Assembly (NCBI RefSeq): GCF_000004195.4
Contig: NC_030681.2
Span: forward strand, 26,426,982-26,490,981
Length of the DNA stretch: 64,000 bases
DNA from: Xenopus tropicalis
Lineage: Eukaryota; Chordata; Amphibia; Anura; Pipidae
Direction of reading: 5' to 3'
Below are positions 49,101 to 60,770 of the stretch, piece after piece. Every line of letters starts with the position of its first letter. The stretch's first letter is position 1. The translations under genes were made by a program, and so were the position numbers. The notes beneath the pieces are model-generated. The model was not told where the DNA came from, ran no database searches, and was given only the letters and a program-made list of their open reading frames with translations.

Positions 49101-50108
49101 TGTAGCCCACTTTTGGTATTTCTGTGCTGCTACCTGCTGACTACTTGTTCTTGGCGCTACAGGAGTCCTGAGCCCCCGCTTACTATGGGGGTTAATAAGG
49201 ATTTCTCCCTTAAAGGCGTGCCTCCACCCAGGGATGGTGTTGTGGAACTATAATCCACCCCCTGGGAACTTAACAGTCTCTAGTACCTCTGCCTTGGATC
49301 CACACACAGCCCCCAGTACCTTGCCCCTCCCTGGGGTAGTAGCTTACCGGCAGGTAGGTGATCCTGGTGCAGGAAACAGTCAGATACACAACTTATTTGA
49401 TGCAGAAGATTGAATTGGTTTATTAGGGCAGGACCTCTCCAGGAGTGGCAAACATATTATTTCATACAGTAATGCAGGGCTTTACCTCCTTACTACTCAT
49501 TGAGAGCTTTCTCCTGTTGGGCAACTCACGGTACTCACGCCAAGTGTCCCCTTCTAGGTGATCTCCCCGGTACTCACGCCAGAAGGCACCCCCTCTTGGG
49601 GCCCTTCCCGGTACTCGCGCTAGGCAGCATCACCACAGGCAGCCCACCCCGGTACTCACGCCTAAGCCCCCTCAGATACAGCCTCCTGGGCTAGCGGTGA
49701 CCTTGTCCACCTACCTAACCACTTATGGCCCTGCACTCCGGCTGATGTAATGCCGGGAGGTCTTAACCTCACTTCCACTCCTGGAGGGGCAATGTCCGCC
49801 CATTCTAAACTCCTGGTGTCCTACATATCACTCCTAGAGCGACCTATTATAGAACTACTATCTAAACTGTGCCAGGGGAGCACACTACCTGAGCAGCCCC
49901 TGGGCTAAAATGTCTGACCCTCAGCACATGGCTGCATCCCCTTATATGGGCCTATGCACCACCCTGTGGCCAAATCCCGAACTGCAGGTATACACCCTGT
50001 TAACTGTTTAACCACCCAGTCATCCCAGTGTCCCTGTTTCCCAGCACCACCCTGTGGCCTGTCCTAGGGGTTCCTGTCCTAAGGGCCCATTTTTGGTAAA
50101 CCCCTACA
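49101..50108 (-). mobile_element. probable solo LTR (1,008 bp)
   Basis: It begins TGTAGCCCAC and ends CCCCTACA, so it has TG...CA borders with short inverted TGTAG/CTACA ends. TAAG precedes (49097-49100) and follows (50109-50112) as a 4-bp duplication. Read on the minus strand it has CATATAAGG near 49941-49950 as a possible TATA box and AATAAA at 49424-49419. It holds four or five spaced copies of CCGGTACTCACGCC (49528-49660). No internal retroviral gene lies beside it. Confidence 0.6.
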
Positions 50109-50266
50109 TAAGCAAAAAATCAGGGTCATTTACTACCCACAAGGCAGTGCAATTTAGCATATTTTTGCATTTTGCACCCTGCCCCGTGTAGTAGCTGAGT
50201 TGCCACACATCTGCTGTATGCCCTCCCTGATAAATACAGCACTTTTTTCTTCTAAAATTAATGTGT

Positions 50267-50343
50267 AAGTTATGATACAGTCTACCAAATAATTATATGT
50301 ACACACATATAATTACAGTATTTGGTAGACTGTATCATAACTT
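50267..50343. repeat. 77-bp hairpin (AT-rich palindrome)
   Basis: AAGTTATGATACAGTCTACC pairs with GGTAGACTGTATCATAACTT around a short ACAC centre; about 35 bp per arm, with a few mismatches. It may be a small MITE. Confidence 0.85.
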
Positions 50344-50603
50344 GCATACTTATACATTGTATGTGGAAACATATCACGCAGAACTGACACAATATGACAA
50401 GTAGAGTTCAGTAACAGTATAGGCAGCAATTACCTATTGCTATAATGTATAGTCATCAATGTCTGTTGGATACATAATATGTGTGTATAGAATTATATGT
50501 ATCATAGGCTACTCTTGGAATCTGGAATGATAGACCTACTAAGGGGCTGTTTCCCATATTGACACTAGATGGCGCTTCAATCTGACGACACCACTTAGAT
50601 TTA

Positions 50604-50945
50604 AGGTGGCCATACACGTGGCGATCCGACGATGTTTCGTACGACCATCGGTCGCACGAAACATCGTAAGATCCGCCACACACCATTCAGGGCTGAATCG
50701 GCAGGTAAGGAGGTAGAAACAATAGGATTTCTACCTCCTTCTGCCGATTCAGCTCTGAAGGGAGAATTTTGGTCAGGCGCCTTCTATGGCGCCCGATCAA
50801 AATTTTCAAACTTGTCCGATCGGTGAGTCGTCCGATATCGGCAGCTTCCTGCGATATCGGTCGACTCGCCGACATGCCATACACGCACCGATTATCGTAC
50901 GAAACGAGGTTTCGTACGATAATATCGGTGCGTGTATGGCCACCT
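50604..50945. mobile_element. multi-hairpin Harbinger-like MITE, second type
   Basis: TTA flanks both sides (50601-50603, 50946-50948). Ends are AGGTGGCCATACACG and CGTGTATGGCCACCT, perfect 15-bp inverted repeats. The interior is a row of hairpins, including GATGTTTCGTACGACC against its complement, AGGTAGAAACAATAGG against CCTATTGTTTCTACCT-like bases, and TATCGTACGAAACGAGGTTT near 50895. It is 93% or so like the copy at 59447 by eye over many blocks. Confidence 0.88.
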
Positions 50946-51132
50946 TTATAGACGCGCAACAGTAGGTGATTTTACAGCACAATTTTATTTCTTTCCTGTG
51001 CAAGTCAGCCCAAATCCTCCCAGTCCCTGCCGATCCTGCCTTGAGCCCACAGGGATATATCTCTGCTCTCTTGGGCACTAAAGCAGCTTTAACATGGCAG
51101 TAACAGGTATTTGTGCAACCTTTTTTTTTCAT

Positions 51133-51919
51133 TTAAAGGGAAACTCCGGCTTCTGAACCAAAATTTGTTAAACCCAACCATGATTACATAAAAACATAAT
51201 TATAGATGCAAGAAAATTCACAAATGAGAATTTCACTGATAAAAAACTTCATTAAAATTGCAAAAGAACTGACCAGCAAGAAGGCTGGAACCCAGCACTA
51301 AGTCAGGCATCTTGCTGTCATATTACATTTAGAGATATTGAAGTCATTTTTTACTTCATTATATAGCATTGGAATCAAAGGACAGATTCGTTTAGTGCTG
51401 TGACACTGCTTAAAGCTTCCAGGAACAATGTACAGGGAGCCAGGTTTACACAGATCAGCTGGGGCTCTCACGGTAATCTGTTACTTCAAAAAGTATGAAT
51501 AAATACCATTCTTATATGCTGAAATCCTGCTACAAAACTGCTCTTCTCTTTCTGTATCATTTGAAATTCTGGCAGGGGAGGAGGGACCAAAACACTGATG
51601 TTACAAATTGTAACAACTTCCCCACAGCTTACAGACAGCATGCAGGAACTACATAACCCACAATGCATTGCACTGTGATGTTCCTTTCCTTATTGACATC
51701 ATGTGTGCAGGGAATTGTGGGAGTAGGAGGACGCAGGCTGAAGGCAGGCTGAAGGCAGGCTGAGGGCAGACGACTACTGTTACATTTTATTTGAGTCTCA
51801 AAGTAGCCAGCCAGATCAGCAGCTGCATATTTTGTAATTGATGTATATTGCAAAGTTGCTTGACATTATATTTCATTTTCAAAAAGCTTAAGTTGTGTTT
51901 GGGTGGAGTTCCCCTTTAA
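51133..51919. mobile_element. TTAA-bounded T2-type MITE (787 bp)
   Basis: It starts TTAAAGGGAAACTCCGGC and ends TGGAGTTCCCCTTTAA, with TTAA at each border. The inner sequence has no gene; a triplicated GAAGGCAGGCT lies near 51740. Confidence 0.7.
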
Positions 51920-52344
51920 ATAGATCAGCATTTATGAAATGTTTGACTGTAGGAACCAATTTCTTCGCACTAATGTTACTGAAGGTAAAATGAAATGATA
52001 AACATGTATAGGACCTGTTATCCAGATTGCTGGAGGCCTAGGGTTGTCTACATAAGGGATCTCTCTATAATTTGGCTCTCTATACCTTAAGCCTACCAAA
52101 AAATAATTTAAACATCAAAATAATAATCCAACCCCTTCTTGAAGCTATCTAATGTACGGGCAGAACGATATATATGGGTGTAACTATGGCATGGAGGGGC
52201 GGGGTTATGACACTAAAGGGGTGGAGCAAGTTGGGAAAACCAGAAGTAGCTGCAGGATGAAAGAGGTAATAGATGGGATGGAGGGGCAAGATGGAAATGG
52301 CGTAAGGGGCAGAATTGGGGGGGCCATAGGCAGAACATTAGGGA

Positions 52345-52425
52345 TTACAAATTTACCAGTAAGAACATTGCCGATAAATTTGTAATACGGCCCTGGCTGG
52401 TATTTTACTGGCTAGGCCATAAAAA
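52345..52425 (+). repeat. dispersed repeat, copy 2 of 2
   Basis: It matches 47513-47585 (ATAAATTTGTAATACGGCCC, GGCTGGTATTTTACTGGCTA). Confidence 0.6.
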
Positions 52426-52974
52426 TGCCGGTTGGTTGGCAACCCTACATCAACCCCATCCGGTAAGCAGAGTCCAGAACCGAGTTAACATCCAAGAGAT
52501 AGAACCTCATGATGCCTCCTCCTTTAACTAGGGCCACCTGACACCCAAGCCCATAACCTGGAATGGGAAACGGCTCCCCCGCCAACTCTGAGCAAATCAG
52601 TCCCATGCTGGGGGACTTCTCCAGGTAAAGGTGGGCAAACCCTTGATCCTCCTGCTCTCACTTTGTTCTACTTTAATGCCTAGGGTATTTTTTTTAAATT
52701 AAGGTTACCAGATAGCCGGAGAAATCAAACTTTTCAAAAATGTCTCTAATGGGATCAATGATTTTTATCTGAAACATTGATGGCGTCTTTGATTTTTACC
52801 CAAGTTCTGAGAAGTGTAGTTGCTGCAGCAGAGAGAGGCTACCCCACAACTAGACATGACCTTACTCATGGGGTTATATAGCCATGTATAATAAGAGTGG
52901 TTGCTCCATAGTAATGAGTCTAGATCCCCTTTCATTTCAGCTGTTCATGGGTTATCTAAGGCAGGCATAAGGGC

Positions 52975-53330
52975 TTAAAGTGATACTGACACGAAAAAAC
53001 TACTTTTCAAAATATGAATATACATAAAAAGTTCCCTATAGGTCGTGTTGATGGTTTTTCGCTGACAGGTTTGGTTTTGTAAGTGTTACTTGAACTTCCT
53101 AAACTTGACTGTTTTGCCAACCTGACTGTCCCTTCCCAACCTGTCAGTTACAGCTTCTAATGCTAACAGACAAATATGGCAGCCTCCTCATAGAGGAACA
53201 CAGGGCATCAGACAGGTAATGTAAATTCACCAGGCAAATATTTTTATGGCAAAATTATAAAGTTCTTACAAAGACAATATTATGATAGATGTAAAAAAAT
53301 ATTTACTTTCTGGTGTCAGTATCTCTTTAA
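52975..53330. mobile_element. TTAA-bounded T2-type MITE (356 bp)
   Basis: The ends TTAAAGTGATACTGACAC and GTGTCAGTATCTCTTTAA are inverted with few mismatches, and TTAA stands at each border. The body includes the GGAACACAGGGCAT motif region typical of such elements; there is no coding sequence. Confidence 0.85.
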
Positions 53331-54546
53331 GGGCTTCATACTCTGTAGACATAACCTTAGAAGTTTTTGACGTGCTTTGGCGCTTTTAGCTTGACTTTGC
53401 TTTTTCTTATGGCTTTTCTTTCTTGACTCTTATTATTATTCCTCACAAATTATACCAGCACACTGCAAAAGGTTGTGGCAGGAGCTTTTTCTTTGTCAGA
53501 AATGTAGTTATAAAGCCAGAACTAGAATGGATTGCTTTGTTTTTCCTGCCCTTTGAGATCTCTAATTCCACTAGGAGTAATTGACCTTAACCCGCCTACT
53601 ATTATTGTACTCTAGTTCTCCATTTGACGTCCATGACAGGTAAACACATTTGAACACCACTAAAAATCACTCTTCTTTTTCATATCTATAAAAGCAGTGG
53701 TAAATATACAGGTAATTATGTTTATTTTGATATATTCCTTGTGACAAAATGACAATTACAAGCACATCTTCCTTCTCTGCTCTGCTTAAATGTTCATTAA
53801 ACTATAAATGTACGTATTATCTATACTTATTTGTATCCTATTTCTATATATTGCTATAGATAATCCTCATAACAAATTCTATAGCTGAATATAGTCCAAG
53901 GATAGTGTAATGTCTGTTGATATTAAGACCGTATGGAGACCAAGATAAGGTATTGGTTCTTCTTAAAGGGATTCATGATTTTTATGGTGTAGCATTACTA
54001 CATTACACTGCGTACTTTGCAAATAATTCATTTTACCATTCAAAATGTTAATCTTGAAACAATAAATGTATTTTTATAGTTGTAATATTGGTGTGTAGGC
54101 AGCCATCTCTGGCTACTGTGCCTGATGCTGAGCCAACACTTTACAATAGAACTGCTTTAAGATAAGCTATTGTTTCTCCTACTCAGTGTAAGTGGAAGAG
54201 TTATGAGCCGGACTTGGGTGTTTTACTATTGAGTGGAATTTTCCTATCTACCACTAGGTGGAGCATGGAAGTATGTTTAGGTGTCAGGGAACTGCTGGGA
54301 AGGGAGCCCCCCCCCGGCTTGCAGCACAGCAGTAAAGTGTGACTGAAGTTTATTAGAGCACAGGTCACATGGCTTAGGGCACCTGGGAAACTAAGATTAT
54401 GGCTAGGCCCATGTCAAATTTTAAAATTTAATATAAAAAAATCTGTTTGCTCTTTTGATTCTACTAGAGAAGCGCTAATAACTAATTCATTTTGTAAAAA
54501 AACAAAAAACATGTTTACTTTCGCTAGAATGCTTTTAAGGACTTAC

Positions 54547-54720
54547 AGGTATAGAACCTACTATCCAGAATGCTCAGGACCTGGAGTTTTCTAAATAAGG
54601 GATCCTTCTGTAATTTGGATGACCATACTTTACAGAAAAATTTAAACATGAAAAAAACCAAATAGGATTGTTTTACCTCCAATATGGATTCATGCAGCTT
54701 AGTTACCATCAAGTATCTGA
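54547..54720 (+). mobile_element. dispersed repeat of the ACAGGTATGGGACC family
   Basis: It begins ACAGGTATAGAACCTACTAT and continues CAAATAGGATTGTTTTACCT, and is related to the nested fragment at 12257-12428 (opposite strand) and a partial copy near 52006-52130. Confidence 0.65.
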
Positions 54721-54771
54721 CTGACTAGGAGATACATTTTTGTAAACTGTCCCTAGAGGTATATGTATAAA

Positions 54772-55434
54772 GGAATGCTATAAGGATATAAGTATATATA
54801 GAGAATGCTATAGCTGTATATAAGGAATATATATATATAATTGCATATAAGGAATGCTATAGCTGTATATAAAGAATATATGTATAATTGCATATAAGGA
54901 ATGCAATAGCTGTATATAAGGAATATATATATAATTGCATATAAGGAATGCTATAGCTGTATATAAAGAATATATGTATAATTGCATATAAGGAATGCTA
55001 TAGCTGTATATAAGGAATATATATATAATTGCATATAAGGAATGCTATAGCTGTATATAAGGAATATATATATAATTGCATATAAGGAATGCTATAGCTG
55101 TATATAAGGAATATATATATAATTGCATATAAGGAATGCTATAGCTGTATATAAAGAATATATGTATAATTGCATATAAGGAATGCTATAGCTGTATATA
55201 AGGAATATATATATAATTGCATATAAGGAATGCTATAGCTGTATATAAGGAATATATATATAATTGCATATAAGGAATGCTATAGCTGTATATAAAGAAT
55301 ATATGTATAATTGCATATAAGGAATGCTATAGCTGTATATAAGGAATATATATATAATTGCATATAAGGAATGCTATAGCTGTATATAAGGAATATATAT
55401 ATAATTGCATATAAGGAATGCTATAGCTGTACTA
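54772..55434. repeat. 47-bp AT-rich minisatellite, about 14 copies
   Basis: The unit is TAAGGAATGCTATAGCTGTA followed by TATAAGGAATATATATATAA and TTGCATA. Two unit types (AAGGAATATATATATAA = g, AAAGAATATATGTATAA = a) follow the order g a g a g g g a g g a g g, so the distal half has a 141-bp trimer order (a g g). Confidence 0.93.
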
Positions 55435-58206
55435 GTAACTGTATAAGTAACTGCTTAAAGATTTCTGCCCTGAGGTGTATCCTATATGGAATGCTCTGGA
55501 CCCTACAGCTGCACAGAGACTGCTGGTTAATGCTATTGGCTATTATTTCAGCTGCATAGAGACTGGAAGTAGAATGCTATTGACTGAGACTGAGAGCAAA
55601 CATGCTATTGGTTGATACCTCAGCTACATGGATACTACAATTTACACCTGTATGTTAATGCACTGTAGCAGCGCTATAGGTTGTACCATTTATTGGCCCA
55701 ACTGCATAGATGAATGAACAGAATTCTTTGTCAAGGATCAATAAATCCGTTCCAAGGACAAACCCTTATGAAATAGGGAAGCAAAAATATAAATAATCTG
55801 ATGTATAACAACAATGACTATTCATGACTACAAAAATGATTTCCTGAATAATTTCCCCTTGACTTGCTTGTGCAGGCCCCAGAACAATGGAGGTATTTAT
55901 AAAGCAGCCATTGATAGAAGGAACAATGGATTACTTGGGTAAACAGCAGTATTTAGAGTGTGTGTATGTTTTGGATGGGCACCCCTTTATTACCTTCCAA
56001 AAAAACATCATTCCGGGTGAAGGCATAATAAATGCACAGCCAAGCTTATAGTTCTTTTATTATCATTTCTCAATGGATGTAGATCTGGTTTCATGTTCCA
56101 AATGCATAATAATCACAGTATAGTATAAGCCACCATATCAGGAAGGGAGTATTCATAGATTTCTTTTCAGCGTGCATTAAGGGAATAACTCTAAAGTGCT
56201 GATTCCCCTGACATCAGCCCTAATTGACAGCAAACAATAGAAATTTAATAAGAACTTGAGTCGATTTAGCTGTGAGCCTCAATAAAAAGAACAAATGTGA
56301 GATGCTGATGGTGCAGCGTTTGGGTCTCTCCCTGGCGCAGTCTGATCACGGCTGCAGATTTCCGTTCTGCTCCATTGAGCTTGGAAATTAGGTTGTAGAT
56401 CATAGTCACATCTGTCGCGCAGTCAATAACAATCACCGCAGGTAATCTCTCCCAATGATTGGCCAGATGTATTCCATTGACCCTTTTGCATGAATACATT
56501 CCACTCTCATCCTACAAATGTAGGCTTTTAACCCATTGCTTGTCCCTGAGCCTACAGAGTATGGGAGCAGATGGCAGCATGATGCTGGGCATCATCTGTG
56601 TCAGCAGAGTAGAAAAATTCAGTGATTTTCCCCCCAGAGCTTGTTTAGGAGGGGCTGCATGAAGGGACCCTGAGGAGAAGCAGTTGCATGCTGGGGGAAG
56701 GTAAAGAAACTACATTGCACTCTGCAGATTGTATTTATTTCTGCATAAGGGTAGGCGTATAGTAAAGCAATATGCGAGGCAGGCTGAAAGTTGTAGGCCT
56801 GTAACAGTGCTAAGGTGCCTGGGCCCCCCAAAAAGGGCAAGCTGTGATTTTATCTCTTAAAGGCAGGGATTTATACAGTTTATTGGCTTTAAATGCTGTT
56901 ACGGAACAGATTTCACACAAATTAATAGCTGAATTATTAAACTGCTACTAAAATGACTGCAAAGAGCTGACAGTTAATTACAGCTAATGGTTAGATATAA
57001 CATGCACACTAGGTGCCTCTGAGCAGAGCCTGGAATTCAGCAGCACACAGTATTCTGTAAGCAGTACATAATATAGGGAATAATGTACCCCCTATTGTTA
57101 AATATAAGGATATACAGTAACAAGTAAAAAAGGAGTTCCATGACTGTATAACGACACAAGACCAAGGACCAAGTGCTTTTATACAGGTTGGAGGAATTCT
57201 ACTGTAACTTCTAACATCCTTATATTTTACAGCAGGGGTTACATTATTTATTATAATACACAAGCAGTAAGTCATATAACAAGGTGCATTACTAAACACC
57301 GATTATAACTGATGATATCAATAAGAACAATTTATAAGGATATCATTTATGGGAAATTGATGGCTCTTATTTATTATATTCTGATTACTGTTAAAGGGAA
57401 AGGATATTGTGCATGAGGAGCAGTTTCTTTCTCATATAGAGATAGTGGAATATAGCGCCAGCAAGTTACGCAGCACTACCAAAATAATTTAACAAATAAA
57501 GGTTACAGAAAAAAATAGGATTGTACCTTTATATGTTTTGGTACCTTTCTTCTTTTTCCCCTTTCAGCCCTGCTACTAGGGGAAAGAACATACCAGAGAG
57601 ACAACAGCACCCATATTATGTTTTATTGTGTTTTATTATGTTTATTATATTATTTTAGTTTGCCTTTCACTTTTGCATAATATTCCTATAACCTGGGAAA
57701 TGTTCAGAAATGTTTGCAGTCCGTGAACACTGTCGTTTTTCAATTTTCAATTAATAAAAAAAATAAGTGAGGGTGTGACTGCAGGGACAGAAATGGTTTT
57801 AGGGGGCAATTTACAAGATTTGTAAGTGCATAGGTGCAACACGCAATGGAAGCCTAAAGTATCAGTGCACCTTGCTCCATATTCATCAAAGCACAAGTAT
57901 CCAGCATACTGCTTAAACACTCAGTGGGACCCAGTGGAATGGGGGGCAGGAGGTTGGATAGAGAGTAATGTTTGTGTGTGCACTGTAGGTTGCATGCAAG
58001 TGTGCCGGCATGATGAGTGGCACTGCTGAGAGCACACACGTGGCAGAGGTGGCTCTGGGCCCATGGAGTTTCACTTATGGTATAAATGCAAGCAAATTGC
58101 TTTACATTTTTATGCATTGCACTTGCACTCTGTGAAATGTGAGCCACTATAATAAGGCAAGATGTAACACATTATATAAAAGCTATGCAACCTGCAGTCT
58201 CAAGCT
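55435..58206. other. intergenic; candidate conserved non-coding blocks
   Basis: No gene is supported. 56270-56460 stands out: it has several CpGs in an AT-rich region and an open minus-strand frame of 77 codons, but no usable splice borders. 55890-55930 has two ACAATGG SOX-like sites. 56915-56990 has several TTAATTA/TAAT cores. These are possible enhancers only. Confidence 0.35.
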
Positions 58207-58932
58207 GTAAAACTACAGTCACCGGGATTCGCCAAGAGCTAAAGAGCTGTAAGCTGCATTCAGTAATCCCCCACACAAGGTATATTGCCTAGGTCCAGCC
58301 ACCACTAATGGCAACACTCATCATGAGTAGAAAAGGTAATGCACAGGGAAAGCCAATGGTAACATAGCTCCTTCCCCAGAGACCCACCGTGTCTCAGAGA
58401 AGCTCAGGCAGGGGTGTGACTATAGAAGAACTATAGGGGGGCAGGGGGGCTCGGACCACTGGGTCTTCTATAGACCACTGGGTCTTCTGTATACAAATTC
58501 CCCTCCCCACCTGCTCTACTATCTGAGGGGGGTGGCGGTTAGGGGTTGCTGTGTGTGCCGGGCCCCTCTGAAGAGTTTTTTTGCTGGGAAGGGCCAGCAG
58601 CGTGTACTTACGCCACTGAGCTCTAAGTAACACAGATATGTGTTTACAGATCTTCTGTAAACACATATCCTTAGAGCTCTTTAGCGTAAGTACACGCTGC
58701 TGGCCCTTCCCAGCAAAAAAACTCTTCAGAGGGGCCCGGCACACACAGCAGCACCTAACCGCCACCCCCCTCAGGTAGGAGAGCAGGTGGGGAGGGGAAT
58801 TTGTATACAGAAGACCCAGTGGTCTGAGCCCCCCTACCCCCCTGCAACCGTGGGGTCTAGTTCTTCTAAAGTTACGCCAGTGCCTGAGCTTTTCTGAGAC
58901 ATGGTGGGTCTCTGGGAAAGGAGCTATGTTAC

Positions 58933-59906
58933 TGTTGGACCTGCTCTATTCTGGGGTATTTAATGATTGAACTGAGACAGCCTGGTTTATTAAATAAGTG
59001 ATATATTTATTTACAAAAGAGATAAAAGGTATAAAATAAGGAGGGAAAATAACTAAAATGGAGGGAGGAAGAAGGGAGAGGAAAGGTGCAATGGAGGGGA
59101 GAGGAAAGTGCCTAACTAACAAAGTATTTACAAATGCTGTTTATATACATGTTGAAGACCATTCAACCAAGCATAACCCATACTACCCTTTTCCCAAGAC
59201 TCACCCAAATGACAGTCCCAGCCAATCAGGTCGATGTGAGTTGTTTTTACGATGATTCATCTCAGTCAGCTAAGAGAGGTAGAACAAGATAGGTTGCACT
59301 GCAGAGCAAATCCCATTGAGCCCAATGCTGCAGGCATTCCTTTTGATTCAGTGGGGTCTCCTTTCCTTAGGAACTCTGGCCCTGCACCCACACCAGTGTG
59401 TACAATCATTTGCATCTCTTTGATATGAACTGTACTATAGCTGTAAAGGTGGCCACACACGTGGCGATCTGACGATGTTTCATGCGACCATCCGCCACAC
59501 ACTGTCAGGGCTGAAACAGCAGATAAGGAGGTAGAAACAATAGGATTTCTACCTCCTTCTGCCGATTCAGCTTTGACGGCAGATTTTGGTCAGACGCCTT
59601 CTATGGCGCCCGATCAAAATCTTTTAACCGGTCCGATTGGCGAGTCGACCGATATCAGCAGCTTCCTGCGATATCGGTCAACTCGCCGACATGCCATACA
59701 TGCACCGAATATCGTACGAAATGAGGTTTCATACGATAGTATCGGTGTGTGTATGGCCAGCTTAAGGGTTGTTGTGTAGTTTTATGGCAGGATCTCTATT
59801 GTCCAGAATTACACCTCAGCAGATGTCATGTGATGGAAAGGAAAGATATGTTAACCCTTTGTGTACATGTGGGCTCACTACTGAATATCCAACCTGCAGT
59901 GCTACA
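58933..59906 (-). mobile_element. probable solo LTR inside the foldback element (974 bp)
   Basis: It begins TGTTGGACC and ends GTGCTACA, with GTTAC before (58928-58932) and after (59907-59911) as a 5-bp duplication. Removing it restores the foldback arm exactly, so the borders are well fixed. On the minus strand TATATAAAC near 59145 and AATAAA near 58986 suit a TATA box and a poly(A) signal. It includes the MITE at 59447-59762, leaving an LTR of about 655 bp. Confidence 0.78.
59447..59762. mobile_element. multi-hairpin Harbinger-like MITE, nested in the LTR
   Basis: TAA flanks both sides (59444-59446, 59763-59765). Ends are AGGTGGCCACACACG and GTGTGTATGGCCAGCT. It shares the full hairpin series of the 50604-50945 copy, minus about 20 bp near 59487. 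Confidence 0.88.
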
Positions 59907-60454
59907 GTTACCATTGGCTTTCCCTGTGCATTACCTCTTCCAATCATGATGAGTGTTGCCATTAGTGGTGGCTGGACCTAGGCAATATACCTTGTGTGGG
60001 GGATTACTGAATCCAGCTTACAGCTCTTTAGCTCTTGGTGAATCCCGGTGTGTTTACAGATATGATGTGGGGGGGTATATAAGAGTAGTAATATGTGCTA
60101 ATAATAATGGGTGCATAATACAATGTGCTTCCTTATACACATATAAAGCTCCACATGATAATTTACTTCATATTGTACAGAGATATTGGTAAAAATTGAC
60201 AAAAAGAATGTTGTATGAATGAGAAATACAGTTATAATTACAATAATTACATGTTCAGTTACAAAATCCTACGCTCTTTAATAGATGTATTGCGATTCCT
60301 CTATTCTCTGCCGATCCCATAAATGTTCCCTCGTGCTGTATGGTTAAAGGAGCAGTTCTCTAATTATTGGTTGCAGTACGCTGAGAGAAAAACTGTATAT
60401 TCATGAATTTTACCATTAGTCTCAGTAAATACATAGTTAGTGTATATATTATTA

Positions 60455-60770
60455 TTATTTTTATTTTTTATATAGCACCATCATTTCACACAGAGATAAA
60501 GGGGTACAAATACAATACCAAGTGCTTATCATATACATACAAACAATTTCCCCAAAATGATTCATAGTTAGATTTGGATATTGTTAGGAGACAATAGGGG
60601 GAGGGCCCTGCTCACAAGAGCTTACATTCTAAGGGGGAGAGTGATTGAGACATAAGGTCAGGGTAACCAGTGTGCCAGCAGAGTTCCTGTTGGCTTGTGA
60701 TGGTAATTGCAGAGTAAGAGGAGAATTGTAGTGGTTAGTGAGTAAAGAATAGGGGCATTCAATGGGTAAT
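60455..60770 (+). mobile_element. retroelement-like dispersed repeat
   Basis: TTATATAGCACCATCATTTC and GGGCCCTGCTCACAAGAGCT followed by TACATTCTAAGGGGGAG match a very common vertebrate LINE/SINE-type 3' block as I recall it. There is no coding potential. Confidence 0.55.

Larger units (their letters stand above)
58207..60060. mobile_element. large foldback element (about 440-bp arms) split by an LTR
   Basis: Left arm 58207-58650 and right arm 58651-58932 plus 59912-60060 are reverse complements around AGATCT near 58650. The outer right part (CATTGGCTTTCCCTGTGCAT) completes the match to the left arm (ATGCACAGGGAAAGCCAATG) only if the LTR at 58933-59906 is removed. The element is about 880 bp without its insert and has no coding capacity. 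Confidence 0.88.

Noticed and set aside
56266..56499. 77-aa minus-strand ORF as an exon of a known gene
   Set aside because: I could not match it to LAMP5, PAK5 or any family, and it lacks a proper acceptor or donor; it is kept only as a possible conserved element.
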